Assembly: GCA_047974375.1 (NCBI GenBank)
Contig: JBKECF010000054.1
Span: forward strand, 1-64,000
DNA from: JBKECF01 sp047974375
GTDB taxonomy: Bacteria > Bacillota > Clostridia > Lachnospirales > CAMZNU01
Direction of reading: 5' to 3'
DNA length: 64,000 nucleotides
Within the stretch, counting starts at the first letter, position 1, and each line of letters opens with the position of its first letter. Under the pieces are notes generated by a model. The model was not told where the DNA came from, did not search any database, and worked only from the letters and a program-made list of their open reading frames with translations. Shown here piece after piece: positions 27,524 to 37,169 of the stretch. Position numbers and translations under genes: made by a program.

Positions 27524-27628
27524 AGAAAAATTGCAATAAAAAGAGCAAAAAATTACATATAACTATTACATTAAAGATGCTAACATAAAAGTAGATAGCT
27601 AAAAAAATTTTGCTAACAGGAGGAGAAA

Positions 27629-28609
27629 ATGGAAAAAGTATTTTATTGTGAACAACCTAAGGTACTGGAAAAAGTATATGGAGAAGATTTCAATTTAAGT
27701 AGTTACATTAATTACAAGGATTTAAAAAACCAAAAAATAAACACAAAAGGCACAAAATATATATTTTCTACATGGGGCTTTCAGCCATTAACAAAGGAAG
27801 AAATACAGGAGTACTTCCCAAATGTGGAATGTGTTTTTTATGGTGCAGGTACTGTTAAAAATTTCGGAAGGCCTTTTTTAGAATTAGGTATAAAATTAAC
27901 ATCTTCTGTAGCCGCTAATGCAATTCCTGTTGCAGAGTATACAATGGCAATGATAATGCTTGCCAATAAAGGTATATTTAATTTAATAAATGATTATAAA
28001 ATAAATGGACATGGACATAGTGCAGCACTATGTGAAAAGTATCAAGGGAATTACAAAGGCAAGGTAGGCTTAATCGGCTGTGGAAGCATTGCTAGGCAGC
28101 TTATTAAAATGTTAAAAGTAACAGATCTGGAGCTATATGCCTACGACCCATATTTAAATGAGGATGAGGCAAAAAAAATAGGAGTTGTAAAATCTTCTAT
28201 GGAGTTTATTTTTAAAAACTGCGAGGTTGTTTCAAATCATTTACCGAATTTACCGGAACTGGAGAATTTTATAAACAAAAAATATTTTGACCTAATGAAA
28301 GAACAAGCTACTTTTATAAATACAGGTAGAGCACCACAAATAAATAGGCTGGACATGATGGAGGCATTCATAAACTATCCAAATAGAACGCTTATACTAG
28401 ATGTGAGTGATGAAGAGCCTATAGAAAATACAAATAGTGAATATTTTAAATATAGCAATATTATAATGACTCCCCATAGAGCTGGAACATCTCTTACAGG
28501 TGAGGCTTTGCGTATGGGTCAGTACATGGTAGATGAATGTAAAAGGCTTAAAAATAAAGAAGAACTAAAATTTGAAATTACATTAGACCTATGGGAAAGG
28601 TTGGCTTAA
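27629..28609 (+). CDS. D-isomer-specific 2-hydroxyacid dehydrogenase family protein
   Basis: A 326-residue NAD(P)-dependent dehydrogenase. The nucleotide-binding Rossmann motif is VGLIGCGSIARQL (about residues 145-157). The catalytic set is partly visible: the Arg in FINTGRAPQI, the Glu in LDVSDEEPIE, and the His in IIMTPHRAG. The family interconverts 2-hydroxy and 2-keto acids, for example hydroxypyruvate or keto-uronate derivatives. A 105-bp gap precedes it, and AGGAGG supports the start. The gene directly abuts the TIM-barrel isomerase, so it belongs to the sugar-acid branch of the operon. Confidence 0.82.
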   Translation: MEKVFYCEQPKVLEKVYGEDFNLSSYINYKDLKNQKINTKGTKYIFSTWGFQPLTKEEIQEYFPNVECVFYGAGTVKNFGRPFLELGIKLTSSVAANAIPVAEYTMAMIMLANKGIFNLINDYKINGHGHSAALCEKYQGNYKGKVGLIGCGSIARQLIKMLKVTDLELYAYDPYLNEDEAKKIGVVKSSMEFIFKNCEVVSNHLPNLPELENFINKKYFDLMKEQATFINTGRAPQINRLDMMEAFINYPNRTLILDVSDEEPIENTNSEYFKYSNIIMTPHRAGTSLTGEALRMGQYMVDECKRLKNKEELKFEITLDLWERLA

Positions 28610-29317
28610 ATGATAGGTTTTACAACTGTAACTTTTAGAAATAAATCTATTGAAGAAATAATTGATATAGCAAAAAAAGCTGATGTAGATGGAATTGAAT
28701 GGGGTGGAGATGTTCACGTAACAAGTGTTCAAGAGGCGCATAGGGCGAAAAATCTTATGGGGCAAATGGCTGTCACATCCTACGGGACTTATTATAAATG
28801 TGAAAATAATGAAATAGAAAATATTATCGAAATAGCGAATGCTTTAGACGCTCCAACTATTCGTGTATGGTGTGGCTCTGAAAGCCCAAGTAATAATACA
28901 TCTTACGAAGAACTAGTAAGTAAAAACTTAAAAAAGTTATGTACTAGCACACACAGAAATATAACATTGGAATACCACAGAGGTACCTTAACGGAAAATT
29001 ATAAAAGTACTTTAAATATATTAAATAAAGTAGATTGTAAAAACCTATTTACAATGTGGCAACCTAATCCAGATATATCCTATGAGGAACATTTTGAAGA
29101 AATAAAAAATTTAAAGCCATATATTAAAAATGTTCATGTTTTTAACTGGGAAAATAGAGAAGTTAAAAATCAACGTTTTTTATTAAGGGACAATTTAAAA
29201 AAGTGGAGTGAATATATTAATTTAATAGGTGAAAATAACTATATTTTAGAATTTGTAAAAGATAATAGGGACGAAAATTTTATAAGTGATATAAATTCCC
29301 TAAAGGGGTTGATATAA
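28610..29317 (+). CDS. Sugar phosphate isomerase/epimerase-like TIM-barrel protein
   Basis: A 235-residue member of the xylose-isomerase-like TIM-barrel (AP-endonuclease 2) fold. It starts with MIGFTTVTFRNKSIEEIIDI and VDGIEWGGDVHV, and later has ITLEYHRGTL and NVHVFNW; these contribute Glu and His metal ligands at the barrel mouth. At 235 residues it is shorter than the typical 270-300. It starts one base after the dehydrogenase stop and ends sharing one base with the next start, which indicates tight coupling. The substrate is unknown. Confidence 0.78.
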   Translation: MIGFTTVTFRNKSIEEIIDIAKKADVDGIEWGGDVHVTSVQEAHRAKNLMGQMAVTSYGTYYKCENNEIENIIEIANALDAPTIRVWCGSESPSNNTSYEELVSKNLKKLCTSTHRNITLEYHRGTLTENYKSTLNILNKVDCKNLFTMWQPNPDISYEEHFEEIKNLKPYIKNVHVFNWENREVKNQRFLLRDNLKKWSEYINLIGENNYILEFVKDNRDENFISDINSLKGLI

Positions 29318-31197
29318 TGTTTAGTGAAATACCAATTTATGAATACAATACAATAATTTTAGGATCAGGCTGTGGAGCTTTTAACGCTGCAGACTCCTTG
29401 TATGATTTAAATGTAAAGGACATTGCCATAGTTACAGAGGGCATAAATATGGGAACTTCTAGGAACACAGGTTCCGACAAACAAACCTATTATAAATTAT
29501 CCCTTGGATCTAGTGCGCCAGATTCAGTTTACAAAATGGCCCAAACTTTATTTGATGGTGGTGCGATGCACGGCGATATTGCTTTAGTAGAAGCGACTAT
29601 GAGTGCCAGATGTTTTTACAAATTAGTAAATAAAGGTGTGCCCTTTCCCTATGATCAATATGGCCAATATGTTGGATATAAAACTGACCATGACCCATTG
29701 CAACGGGGAACGTCTTGCGGGCCTCTTACATCTAAACTAATGACGGAAAAGTTAGAAAAGTCTATAAAAGAAAAAAATATAAAAATATATGATGGCATAC
29801 GCATTGTTTCAATATTAGTTAAAAATAATAAAGCCATTGGTGCTATTGGCATATGTAAAAAATCAACTGAAAAAAATTTAGGCATGGTTATTTTTAAAGC
29901 GACAAATATAATTTATGCCTTAGGTGGGCCAAGTGCCATGTACTACAATTCTGTATATCCGCCTAGCCAAGTAGGGAGCCATGGTTTGGCTTTTAAAAGT
30001 GGCGTAAAAGGTGTGAATCTAGGGGAGTGGCAATATGGAATTGCTTCAACGAAATTCAGATGGAATTTATCCGGTACTTATCAACAAGTAATACCACGAT
30101 ATGTTTCCATTGATGAAAATGGAGAACATGAATTTTTAAAAGATTACTTTGAAAATGCAAGTGATATGTATACAGCTGTTTTTTTAAAAGGGTATCAATG
30201 GCCTTTTGACCCGAGGAAGTTAAATAAAAAATCTTTTTCTAGTTTTGTAGATATAGCAGTGTATGAGGAGACCCAAAAGGGACGAAAAGTTTATTTAGAC
30301 TTTACAAAAAACCCAAAAGATTTAGACTTTTCAACTTTGTATCCAGAGGCTATGGAATATTTGGAAAATTCTAAAGTTTTATTTGGAAGGCCTATAGATA
30401 GATTGTTAAAAATGAATAAACCTGCCTACGACTTGTATAAAAATAATAATATTGACTTAAGTAAAGAATATTTGGAAATAGCCATATGTTCACAACATAA
30501 TAATGGTGGATTGAAAATTAATAAATGGTGGCAGTCCAATGTGGAAAACTTTTTCCCTGTTGGGGAGGCAAGTGGCAGTTTAGGAGTTTATAGACCTGGA
30601 GGAACAGCGTTAAATTCAACACAAGTAGGCTCTATGAGAGCAGCGCAGTATATAAGTAAAAATAAAACAGAAAGTAGCTGGGACGAAAGTATAGCTGTTA
30701 AAGAAGTAGAAAAAATTTTTAATTTATATAATTCTACGGAAAAAGGTGAGTCCAATGTAAGGGAAAGGCGTAAATTCTTTGGAAAAAAAATGGACGCTTT
30801 TGGAGCTTTTTTAAGAAATGAAAAAAATATAGAGGAACTAGTTTTTCAGGTAAAGGAAGAAATAAATACTTTCCCTGAAAATATTATAATAGAAAACCGT
30901 AGAGATTTTTTGGAAGCTTTAATAAACGAGGATATTTTAGTTTCTCAGTATGTATATTTATGTGCTATGTTGGACTATATAAAAAACAAGGGTGTAAGCC
31001 GAGGCTCTTATTTAATTAATGTGGGCTTAGGAAGTAAAAATATAGAAATTAAGGAAGACAAAGAAAAAAATTTAATACAAGAAAGTATTTTACATAAAGG
31101 TGAAGTAAAAGTTGAATACATAGAAAGAAATCCAATACCAGAGGATAATTCTTGGTACGAGAATGTTTACAATGATTTTATAGATAAAGGTGAATAA
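29317..31197 (+). CDS. FAD-dependent oxidoreductase, fumarate-reductase flavoprotein type
   Basis: A 626-residue flavoprotein of the FAD_binding_2 superfamily. The dinucleotide site is IILGSGCGAFNAADSL (about residues 11-26), and the C-terminal FAD block is FFPVGEASGSLGVYRPGGTA followed by LNSTQVGSMRAAQYI. There is no signal peptide or attached haem or FMN domain, so it needs a separate electron donor. Family members reduce activated C=C bonds or oxidise alcohols. In this operon it lies between the TIM-barrel isomerase and an Old Yellow Enzyme-type flavoprotein, and it probably transforms an unsaturated or keto sugar product. Confidence 0.8.
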   Translation: MFSEIPIYEYNTIILGSGCGAFNAADSLYDLNVKDIAIVTEGINMGTSRNTGSDKQTYYKLSLGSSAPDSVYKMAQTLFDGGAMHGDIALVEATMSARCFYKLVNKGVPFPYDQYGQYVGYKTDHDPLQRGTSCGPLTSKLMTEKLEKSIKEKNIKIYDGIRIVSILVKNNKAIGAIGICKKSTEKNLGMVIFKATNIIYALGGPSAMYYNSVYPPSQVGSHGLAFKSGVKGVNLGEWQYGIASTKFRWNLSGTYQQVIPRYVSIDENGEHEFLKDYFENASDMYTAVFLKGYQWPFDPRKLNKKSFSSFVDIAVYEETQKGRKVYLDFTKNPKDLDFSTLYPEAMEYLENSKVLFGRPIDRLLKMNKPAYDLYKNNNIDLSKEYLEIAICSQHNNGGLKINKWWQSNVENFFPVGEASGSLGVYRPGGTALNSTQVGSMRAAQYISKNKTESSWDESIAVKEVEKIFNLYNSTEKGESNVRERRKFFGKKMDAFGAFLRNEKNIEELVFQVKEEINTFPENIIIENRRDFLEALINEDILVSQYVYLCAMLDYIKNKGVSRGSYLINVGLGSKNIEIKEDKEKNLIQESILHKGEVKVEYIERNPIPEDNSWYENVYNDFIDKGE

Positions 31198-32502
31198 ATG
31201 CATAAAAGGTTTAATTATAAAAATATTACGGAACTTAAAGAAGAACTTGAAAGGCTAAATTTATATTTGCCATTTTCCAATAAAAATTTACTCAAGAATA
31301 AAATAAATATAATGGGCATGGAGGCAAATAATCTAATTGGCATTTTACCAATGGAAGGTGCGGACTCTTTAGATGACGGTTCCCCATCGGAGTTAACAAA
31401 AAGAAGATACAAAAGATTTGCCAAGTCTGGTGCAAGTGTTATATGGTTCGAGGCTGTGGCTGTGGTGCCAGAGGGCAGGTCTAGTAAGTTCCAATTAATG
31501 CTTACAGAAAAAAATAAAAATGAATTTAAAAATTTAGTTAATGACATAAAGGAAGATTGTTACAAAGAAAATGGATTTTATCCTATTATAATAATGCAAG
31601 CAAACCATAGTGGCAGATACGCAAAGCCAAAAGGCACACCAGAGCCTATTATGGCATATAATCATCCCATTTATGAAAAAGAACCAATTGATAAATCGAG
31701 AATTGCAACGGATGATTATTTAGATAGACTAGTTGAAAAATTTGGTAAGGCAAGTAAAATAAGTGAGGAAGTTGGTTTTGATGCAATAGATATAAAATCT
31801 TGCCATGGATATTTATTTGCAGAACTTGCTTCGGCATATGAACGAAAAGGTAAGTATGGAGGAAATTTTGAAAATAGGTTTAGGCTATTATTAAATTCCA
31901 TAGAAAGTGCCAAGGCTAATTGTAAAAAACAAAAAGTAACAGTAAGGCTAGGAGTATACGATGGCTTTTCTTATCCTTATGGCTATGGCATTAATGAAAA
32001 TGGCGATATGGATTTAAGTGAGAGTATTAATTTAATAAATATTTTAGAAAAAGACTTTTCTCTAGACTTCCTGAATATTACTTTCGGAAACCCATATCAA
32101 AATCCGCATGTAACAAGACCTTACGACAAAGGTAAATACATCCCAAATGAACATCCTTTAGAGGGAATAGCACGAATTGCCAAGGGAACAAAAATAATAA
32201 AAGATAATACAAATGTAAAAATACAGTCTTCAGCTACAACATATTTAAGGGAATTTAGTATGGAATATGCTAATGGCTTAATAGAGGAGCAATATTGCGA
32301 CATGGTAGCCTTTGGGCGTATGGCATTTGCCTATGAAAATTTTCCAAAAGATTTATTGGCGGGCAATTTAAATAAAAATAAATGCTGTGTAACTTGTAGT
32401 GAGTGTGGTACTTTGTTACGTAATGGAATTAATACTGGCTGTATAATAAGAGATGAATTATATAGGAATATTTATAAGGAAGTAAGGGATACACTTAAAT
32501 AG
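31198..32502 (+). CDS. Old Yellow Enzyme-type NADH:flavin oxidoreductase, single-domain
   Basis: A 434-residue FMN-binding TIM-barrel protein. Family blocks are visible: IIIMQANHSGRYAKP, IDIKSCHGYLFAELASAYER and KYGGNFENRFRL. The C-terminal Cys cluster CCVTCSECG followed eleven residues later by another Cys resembles the [4Fe-4S] site of 2,4-dienoyl-CoA and 2-enoate reductases, but the FAD/NAD domains of those larger enzymes are absent. The catalytic His is in SCHGYLF. Such enzymes reduce C=C bonds next to carbonyl groups. It starts at the base after the flavoprotein stop and is likely to work with it. Confidence 0.82.
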   Translation: MHKRFNYKNITELKEELERLNLYLPFSNKNLLKNKINIMGMEANNLIGILPMEGADSLDDGSPSELTKRRYKRFAKSGASVIWFEAVAVVPEGRSSKFQLMLTEKNKNEFKNLVNDIKEDCYKENGFYPIIIMQANHSGRYAKPKGTPEPIMAYNHPIYEKEPIDKSRIATDDYLDRLVEKFGKASKISEEVGFDAIDIKSCHGYLFAELASAYERKGKYGGNFENRFRLLLNSIESAKANCKKQKVTVRLGVYDGFSYPYGYGINENGDMDLSESINLINILEKDFSLDFLNITFGNPYQNPHVTRPYDKGKYIPNEHPLEGIARIAKGTKIIKDNTNVKIQSSATTYLREFSMEYANGLIEEQYCDMVAFGRMAFAYENFPKDLLAGNLNKNKCCVTCSECGTLLRNGINTGCIIRDELYRNIYKEVRDTLK

Positions 32503-32511
32503 GAGATAACT

Positions 32512-33255
32512 ATGAAAGTTGCTGTAATAACAGGTTCAAGACGAGGTATAGGAAAAGGCATTGCCATTGAATTAGGCAAAGAGGGTTACACCGTAGTTTT
32601 AAGTGGTACAAGTGAAGACGCCAACATAGTTAAAGAGTTTGAGGCTATGGGAATAAATGCCCACTACATTAAGTGCGATGTAACTCAAAAAAATGAAAGA
32701 GAAAATTTAATAGACAGGGTTTACGAAAAGTTTGGTGAAATAAATTTATTTGTAAACAATGCAGGGGTTGCCCCCAATGAAAGAAAAGATATTTTAGAAA
32801 CAACAGAAGAAAGTTACAATAGAGTAGTAGACACTAATAGCAAGTCTTGTTTTTTTATGTGTCAGTATTTGGCAAAAAAAATGACAGAGCAACAGGGCGA
32901 AAAAAGAATAATTAATATTTCTTCCATATCTGCCTATACATCTTCCTATGAACGTGGCGAGTATTGTATTTCCAAAGCAAGTATTGGTATGATAACAAAA
33001 TTATTTGCTCATAGACTAGCTGAATACAACATACCAGTTTTTGAAGTAAGACCAGGAGTTATACAAACGGATATGACAGATAAAGTGTTGGAGAAGTATA
33101 AAAAATTAATAAATGATGGTTTAACACCAATTAAACGTTTAGGCCAACCAGAGGATATAGGAAAGTGCGTAGTAGCCTTAGGCAGCGGGAAAATGGATTT
33201 TGCAACAGGTCAAGTAATAAATGCCGATGGCGGTTTTCATATAAGACGTTTATAA
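32512..33255 (+). CDS. Short-chain dehydrogenase/reductase (FabG-like)
   Basis: A 247-residue classical SDR. The cofactor motif is TGSRRGIGKGIA (residues 7-18), the structural motif is NNAGVAP (82-88), and the catalytic residues are Ser near 138-140, Tyr151 and Lys155 (YCISK). The C-terminal NADGGFHIRRL is typical. Automated annotation would call it 3-ketoacyl-ACP reductase, but as the last gene of a glycan operon it more likely reduces or oxidises a keto-sugar, as KduD does for diketo-uronates. Its start follows the flavoprotein by 9 bp with GGAG upstream. Confidence 0.85.
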   Translation: MKVAVITGSRRGIGKGIAIELGKEGYTVVLSGTSEDANIVKEFEAMGINAHYIKCDVTQKNERENLIDRVYEKFGEINLFVNNAGVAPNERKDILETTEESYNRVVDTNSKSCFFMCQYLAKKMTEQQGEKRIINISSISAYTSSYERGEYCISKASIGMITKLFAHRLAEYNIPVFEVRPGVIQTDMTDKVLEKYKKLINDGLTPIKRLGQPEDIGKCVVALGSGKMDFATGQVINADGGFHIRRL

Positions 33256-33271
33256 AAAATAAGTATAACTT

Positions 33272-33312
33272 AAAAGTGCTATTTACAAAAAAATGTAAAG
33301 AGTGCTTTTTTT
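33272..33312 (+). terminator. Rho-independent terminator of the lyase operon
   Basis: AAAAGTGCT pairs with AGTGCTTTT (with G-U pairs), an inner TTTACA/TGTAAA stem extends it, and a T tract follows. It marks the end of the ten-gene operon. Confidence 0.75.
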
Positions 33313-33371
33313 GTGTATAATATACATAAAATGAGTTAGATATAATCATAATGAAAAGAAAAAATAAAACT

Positions 33372-33481
33372 GTACAAAAATTATGCTTGACCAGCAGTTT
33401 TACGATGCAAAGACTGCGCAAGTCGCGCAAAACTAAGCCAACAAGTTGGCAAGATTTGTGTCTATCTCGCTATTTTTGTAC
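33372..33481. other. Structured intergenic element with 10-bp terminal inverted repeats
   Basis: GTACAAAAAT (33372-33381) and its exact complement ATTTTTGTAC (33472-33481) bound a 110-base segment. Its interior is richer in G and C than its surroundings. Inside are AGTTTT/AAAACT (33396-33401, 33429-33434), GACT/AGTC and CCAAC/GTTGG hairpins. It could be a small MITE-like element or a structured RNA ahead of recQ. No coding frame is evident. Confidence 0.35.
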
Positions 33482-33553
33482 CGCTGATGCTAGTTATATT
33501 TTTTCTTAAAACCTAATTTGCTTATATCTAAACAAGTACGAGAAGAGGGGATT

Positions 33554-35386
33554 ATGGAGAATAAGTATACCATATTAAAAAATTATTTTGGATATGAGGA
33601 ATTTAGAAATGGCCAAGAACATTTAATAGATTGCATTTTAAATGGAAAAGATGTTGTAGCAATAATGCCAACAGGAGCAGGAAAGTCTATTTGTTTTCAA
33701 GTTCCGGCAATGTTATTTTCAGGCGTAACCATAGTAATATCACCTCTCATATCCCTAATGAAGGATCAAGTAAATGGATTAAACCAAATAGGCATAAGAG
33801 CTGCCTATATAAATAGTTCATTAACATTTAATCAAAATATGAAAGCTTTAGAAAATGCAAAAAATGGAGTGTACAAAATAATATATGTAGCACCAGAACG
33901 TTTATTAACAGATAGTTTTATTAATTTCGCAATAAATATAAATATAAGTATGATTACTGTAGACGAAGCCCATTGTATATCCCAGTGGGGGCAAGACTTT
34001 AGGCCTAGTTATACTAAAATAAATGAGTTTATAGAAATGTTGAATATAAGGCCTGTTGTTTCATGCTTTACGGCAACGGCAACTGACAGGGTGCAAGTTG
34101 ACATTGCAAATCAACTAGAGCTTACAGACTACGAGTTTTTAGTAACAGGTTTTGATCGAAAAAATCTTTATTTCCAAGTAGAAAAACCAAGGAATAAAAA
34201 AAATGAGCTATTAAATTTTTTGGAAGATAAAAAAGAAGAATCTGGCATAGTGTATTGCAACACGAGAAAAGATGTTGAAAGTGTAGCGGATTTTTTAGTT
34301 GCTAATGGTTATAATGCAAAGGCGTACCACGCTGGTTTAAGTGATGTGGAGCGTCATAAAAATCAAGACGATTTTATTTTTGATAGAATAAATATAATTG
34401 TAGCCACTAACGCATTTGGTATGGGTATAGACAAGTCCAATGTAACTTATGTAGTCCATTTTAATATGCCTAAAGATATAGAGAGTTACTTTCAGGAGGC
34501 AGGACGAGCAGGACGAGATGGCTCAGAAAGTACTTGTGTAATATTTTTTGCTGAAGGAGATGTACAAACAAATTTATTTTTAATAGAAGAGGGGCATAGG
34601 GATGAATCCATTGACCGAGAACTATTAGAAACAATTAAATTAGAAGATAGAACAAGACTTAAAATGATGAGTGGTTATTGTAGAACTAGGGAATGCTTAC
34701 GAAGTTATATACTTAACTATTTCGGAGAAACTTTAAATGAACCCTGTGGTAAATGCAGCAATTGCAATAATGATTACATAATACAAGATATAACAATTGA
34801 TGCACAAAAAATATTATCTTGCATAGTACGATTGGATGAGCGATATGGCATTAAAAGGGTTATTGATGTTTTAAATGGTAGTAAAAGTAAGAACGTTTTA
34901 GAGTGGGGGTTGGATAAACTACCTACATATGGTATTTTAAATAAGCCTAAAAGAGAAATAAGGGATATTATTGATTTTTTAGAGCTCCATGAATATGTGT
35001 ATACAACAAATGATAAATATCCTCTTTTAAAGCTAGGTGCAAGAAGTAAGGAAGTTTTAAAAGAAAAGAAAAAAATAGAAATGAAAGTTTTAGAAGCCAT
35101 AAGTATAAAAGAAGTAGAACCTAAAAAACATAAAATGCCAAAGGAATTAAATGAAAAAGATAAAGAATTATTTGACAGTCTAAAGAATGTTAGGTATAAA
35201 ATATCAGGAAAAGAGGGAGTGCCAGCGTTTATGATTTTTCACAACAGTACTTTAGTGGAAATGTGTAAAACCCTGCCCACTAATAAAAGTGAGTTGCTAA
35301 GAATAAGTGGTATAGGTGGCGTTAAAAGTGAAAAATATGGTAAATATTTTATTGATGCTATAAATGAGTATTTGGGCAGTGTTTGA
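33554..35386 (+). CDS. recQ: ATP-dependent DNA helicase RecQ
   Basis: A 3'-5' DNA helicase of 610 residues for recombination and replication-fork repair. It has Walker A PTGAGKS (residues 39-45), the DEAH box in TVDEAHCISQWGQDFRP, and motif VI QEAGRAGRDG. The RecQ zinc-binding Cys set is CRTRECLRSY followed by PCGKCSNC. A winged-helix RQC region and a C-terminal HRDC domain (LFDSLKNVRYKISGKEGVPA) complete it. The open frame reaches TTG 33518, but ATG 33554 has AGAGGGG just upstream and matches the family N-terminus. It is a single-gene unit placed between two sugar or peptide loci. Confidence 0.93.
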   Translation: MENKYTILKNYFGYEEFRNGQEHLIDCILNGKDVVAIMPTGAGKSICFQVPAMLFSGVTIVISPLISLMKDQVNGLNQIGIRAAYINSSLTFNQNMKALENAKNGVYKIIYVAPERLLTDSFINFAININISMITVDEAHCISQWGQDFRPSYTKINEFIEMLNIRPVVSCFTATATDRVQVDIANQLELTDYEFLVTGFDRKNLYFQVEKPRNKKNELLNFLEDKKEESGIVYCNTRKDVESVADFLVANGYNAKAYHAGLSDVERHKNQDDFIFDRINIIVATNAFGMGIDKSNVTYVVHFNMPKDIESYFQEAGRAGRDGSESTCVIFFAEGDVQTNLFLIEEGHRDESIDRELLETIKLEDRTRLKMMSGYCRTRECLRSYILNYFGETLNEPCGKCSNCNNDYIIQDITIDAQKILSCIVRLDERYGIKRVIDVLNGSKSKNVLEWGLDKLPTYGILNKPKREIRDIIDFLELHEYVYTTNDKYPLLKLGARSKEVLKEKKKIEMKVLEAISIKEVEPKKHKMPKELNEKDKELFDSLKNVRYKISGKEGVPAFMIFHNSTLVEMCKTLPTNKSELLRISGIGGVKSEKYGKYFIDAINEYLGSV

Positions 35387-35454
35387 CAATATAGGGCATA
35401 CTTGAAGGTAGTTGTTATAGTAAGTTAAAAAAATTTATAAAAGAGGAGATAGTT

Positions 35455-37029
35455 ATGAATTTTAAGAAAAAAATAGGGGCTTTTGTGCTTTCATCAATGA
35501 TGTTACTTTCGGCATGTGGCCAACCTAGTGAAGAAAATAGTACAGAGGTGGAAGGTAGTACAGCTGTAAAATATAAAGAGCTACTTAATATTGCAATGAC
35601 AGCTCAACCACCAACATTAGACGCAACATTGACACCATCGAATGCAGCGAATAATGTAGCTGGTAATATTTTTGAACAACTTTATACAATGAACGAAAAT
35701 TATGAGCCAACACCAGAATTAGCAGAGGCTGTAGAAGTAAGCGACGATGGATTAACATATACTTTTACTTTAAGAAGTGGAGTTAAGTTCCATAATGGTA
35801 AAGAAATGATGGCAGGGGACGTTGTGGCATCTATGAATAGATGGTTAAAGGTATCTACAAGGGCGAGCACTTTATTGCCTAATGCATCTTTTGAAAAAAT
35901 AGATGATTTAAATGTAAAATTAACAGTGGAAAAGGCAACAAGTGATGTATTGACAATAATTTCAACACGTATGCTATTCCCTGCAATTATGCCTAAGGAA
36001 GTGGTAGATAGTGCACCACCAGAAGGCTTAACAGAATATATAGGCACTGGTCCATATAAAATGGGAGAGTGGAAACAAGATCAGTACATACATTTAGTAA
36101 GAAATGATGATTACCAAACCTTAGATACAGCGGCTAGTGCTTATTCAGGTAGTAAAGGAATTCCGACAAAAGATTTATACTATATGTTTGTATCGGAACA
36201 CGCAACACGTATTGCTGGTATTAAAACTGGCGAGTATGATGTAGCTGAGGATATTCCCTTAGAAAACTATAAGGAGTTGTCTGAGGAAGAAGATATTAAA
36301 TTACATTCACGTTCAAGTGGCTCCTTAAACGCATTTTTAAATACAACAGAAGGCGTATTAGGTACAAATCCTAAAATGCGTCAAGCAATACTTGCGGCCA
36401 TGAATTGTGAAGAGATGTTAATGGCAAGTTACACAGACTCAGCTTATTATGTATTAGACCCAGGGTTTATGAATGTAAACCAACCACAATGGGCAGTTAA
36501 AAATGGCAATGAGTATTATAATCAAAATAACCCAGAAAAATCTAAGGAATTATTAAAAGAAGCGGGTTACAATGGAGAAAAGGTTACTTTGTTAACTACA
36601 AAAGATTATCAAGAAATGTATGCAGCTACAATTGTATTACAAGAGCAATTACGCCAAGTAGGAATAAATGCCGAAGTTTTGAATTTAGATTTTCCTTCTT
36701 TTATGGAAACAAAAAGCGATTTAGGTAAGTGGGATATATTTATAACTAGTAATAGTTATAATGTAATTCCACCACAAATATTAGCTGTAAATCCGCAATG
36801 GGCAGGATTTAGCGAACCAGAAGTTTCGGAATATTTGAATAAAATAAGAATAGCGCCATCAAAGGAAGAAGCACAAGAAGAATGGGCGAATTTACAACAG
36901 TTTATATATGAGTTTGGTGCAGCAACTGCTATAGGTCATTATAAATCAGCTATGGCAACAACAGATAAGGTAGAGAATTTTGTTTACTTCGACCATCCTA
37001 TTTACTGGAATGCAAAAGTAGCGGAGTAG
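35455..37029 (+). CDS. Opp/Dpp-type substrate-binding lipoprotein
   Basis: A 524-residue solute-binding protein of ABC family 5, which binds peptides, nickel or sometimes oligosaccharides. The lipobox LSAC gives lipidation at Cys21. The family signature is LAEAVEVSDDGLTYTFTLRS followed by GVKFHNGKEM (about residues 85-115). It is the first gene of a five-gene transporter. GAGGAG precedes the ATG. A hairpin with T tract lies between it and the first permease, consistent with higher expression of the binding protein. The ligand is not evident, and its place next to a sugar locus leaves an oligosaccharide possible. Confidence 0.88.
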   Translation: MNFKKKIGAFVLSSMMLLSACGQPSEENSTEVEGSTAVKYKELLNIAMTAQPPTLDATLTPSNAANNVAGNIFEQLYTMNENYEPTPELAEAVEVSDDGLTYTFTLRSGVKFHNGKEMMAGDVVASMNRWLKVSTRASTLLPNASFEKIDDLNVKLTVEKATSDVLTIISTRMLFPAIMPKEVVDSAPPEGLTEYIGTGPYKMGEWKQDQYIHLVRNDDYQTLDTAASAYSGSKGIPTKDLYYMFVSEHATRIAGIKTGEYDVAEDIPLENYKELSEEEDIKLHSRSSGSLNAFLNTTEGVLGTNPKMRQAILAAMNCEEMLMASYTDSAYYVLDPGFMNVNQPQWAVKNGNEYYNQNNPEKSKELLKEAGYNGEKVTLLTTKDYQEMYAATIVLQEQLRQVGINAEVLNLDFPSFMETKSDLGKWDIFITSNSYNVIPPQILAVNPQWAGFSEPEVSEYLNKIRIAPSKEEAQEEWANLQQFIYEFGAATAIGHYKSAMATTDKVENFVYFDHPIYWNAKVAE

Positions 37030-37094
37030 AACAGCGGTGAACGGATGACAAACGTGAAATGTTTGGTTTTGCTGAAAGAAAATTCAGAATATTT

Positions 37095-37134
37095 AAAAGG
37101 TTGTAAGGAAATTTGATTTCTTTACAACCTTTTT
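37095..37134 (+). terminator. Attenuating terminator inside the transporter operon
   Basis: AAAAGGTTGTAA pairs with TTACAACCTTTT, with an inner GAAA/TTTC, followed by T residues. It lies between the binding-protein gene and the permease genes and probably acts as partial read-through control. Confidence 0.7.
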
Positions 37135-37169
37135 GTTAAGATGTCATTACTAAAAAAGGAGGTTAAATT

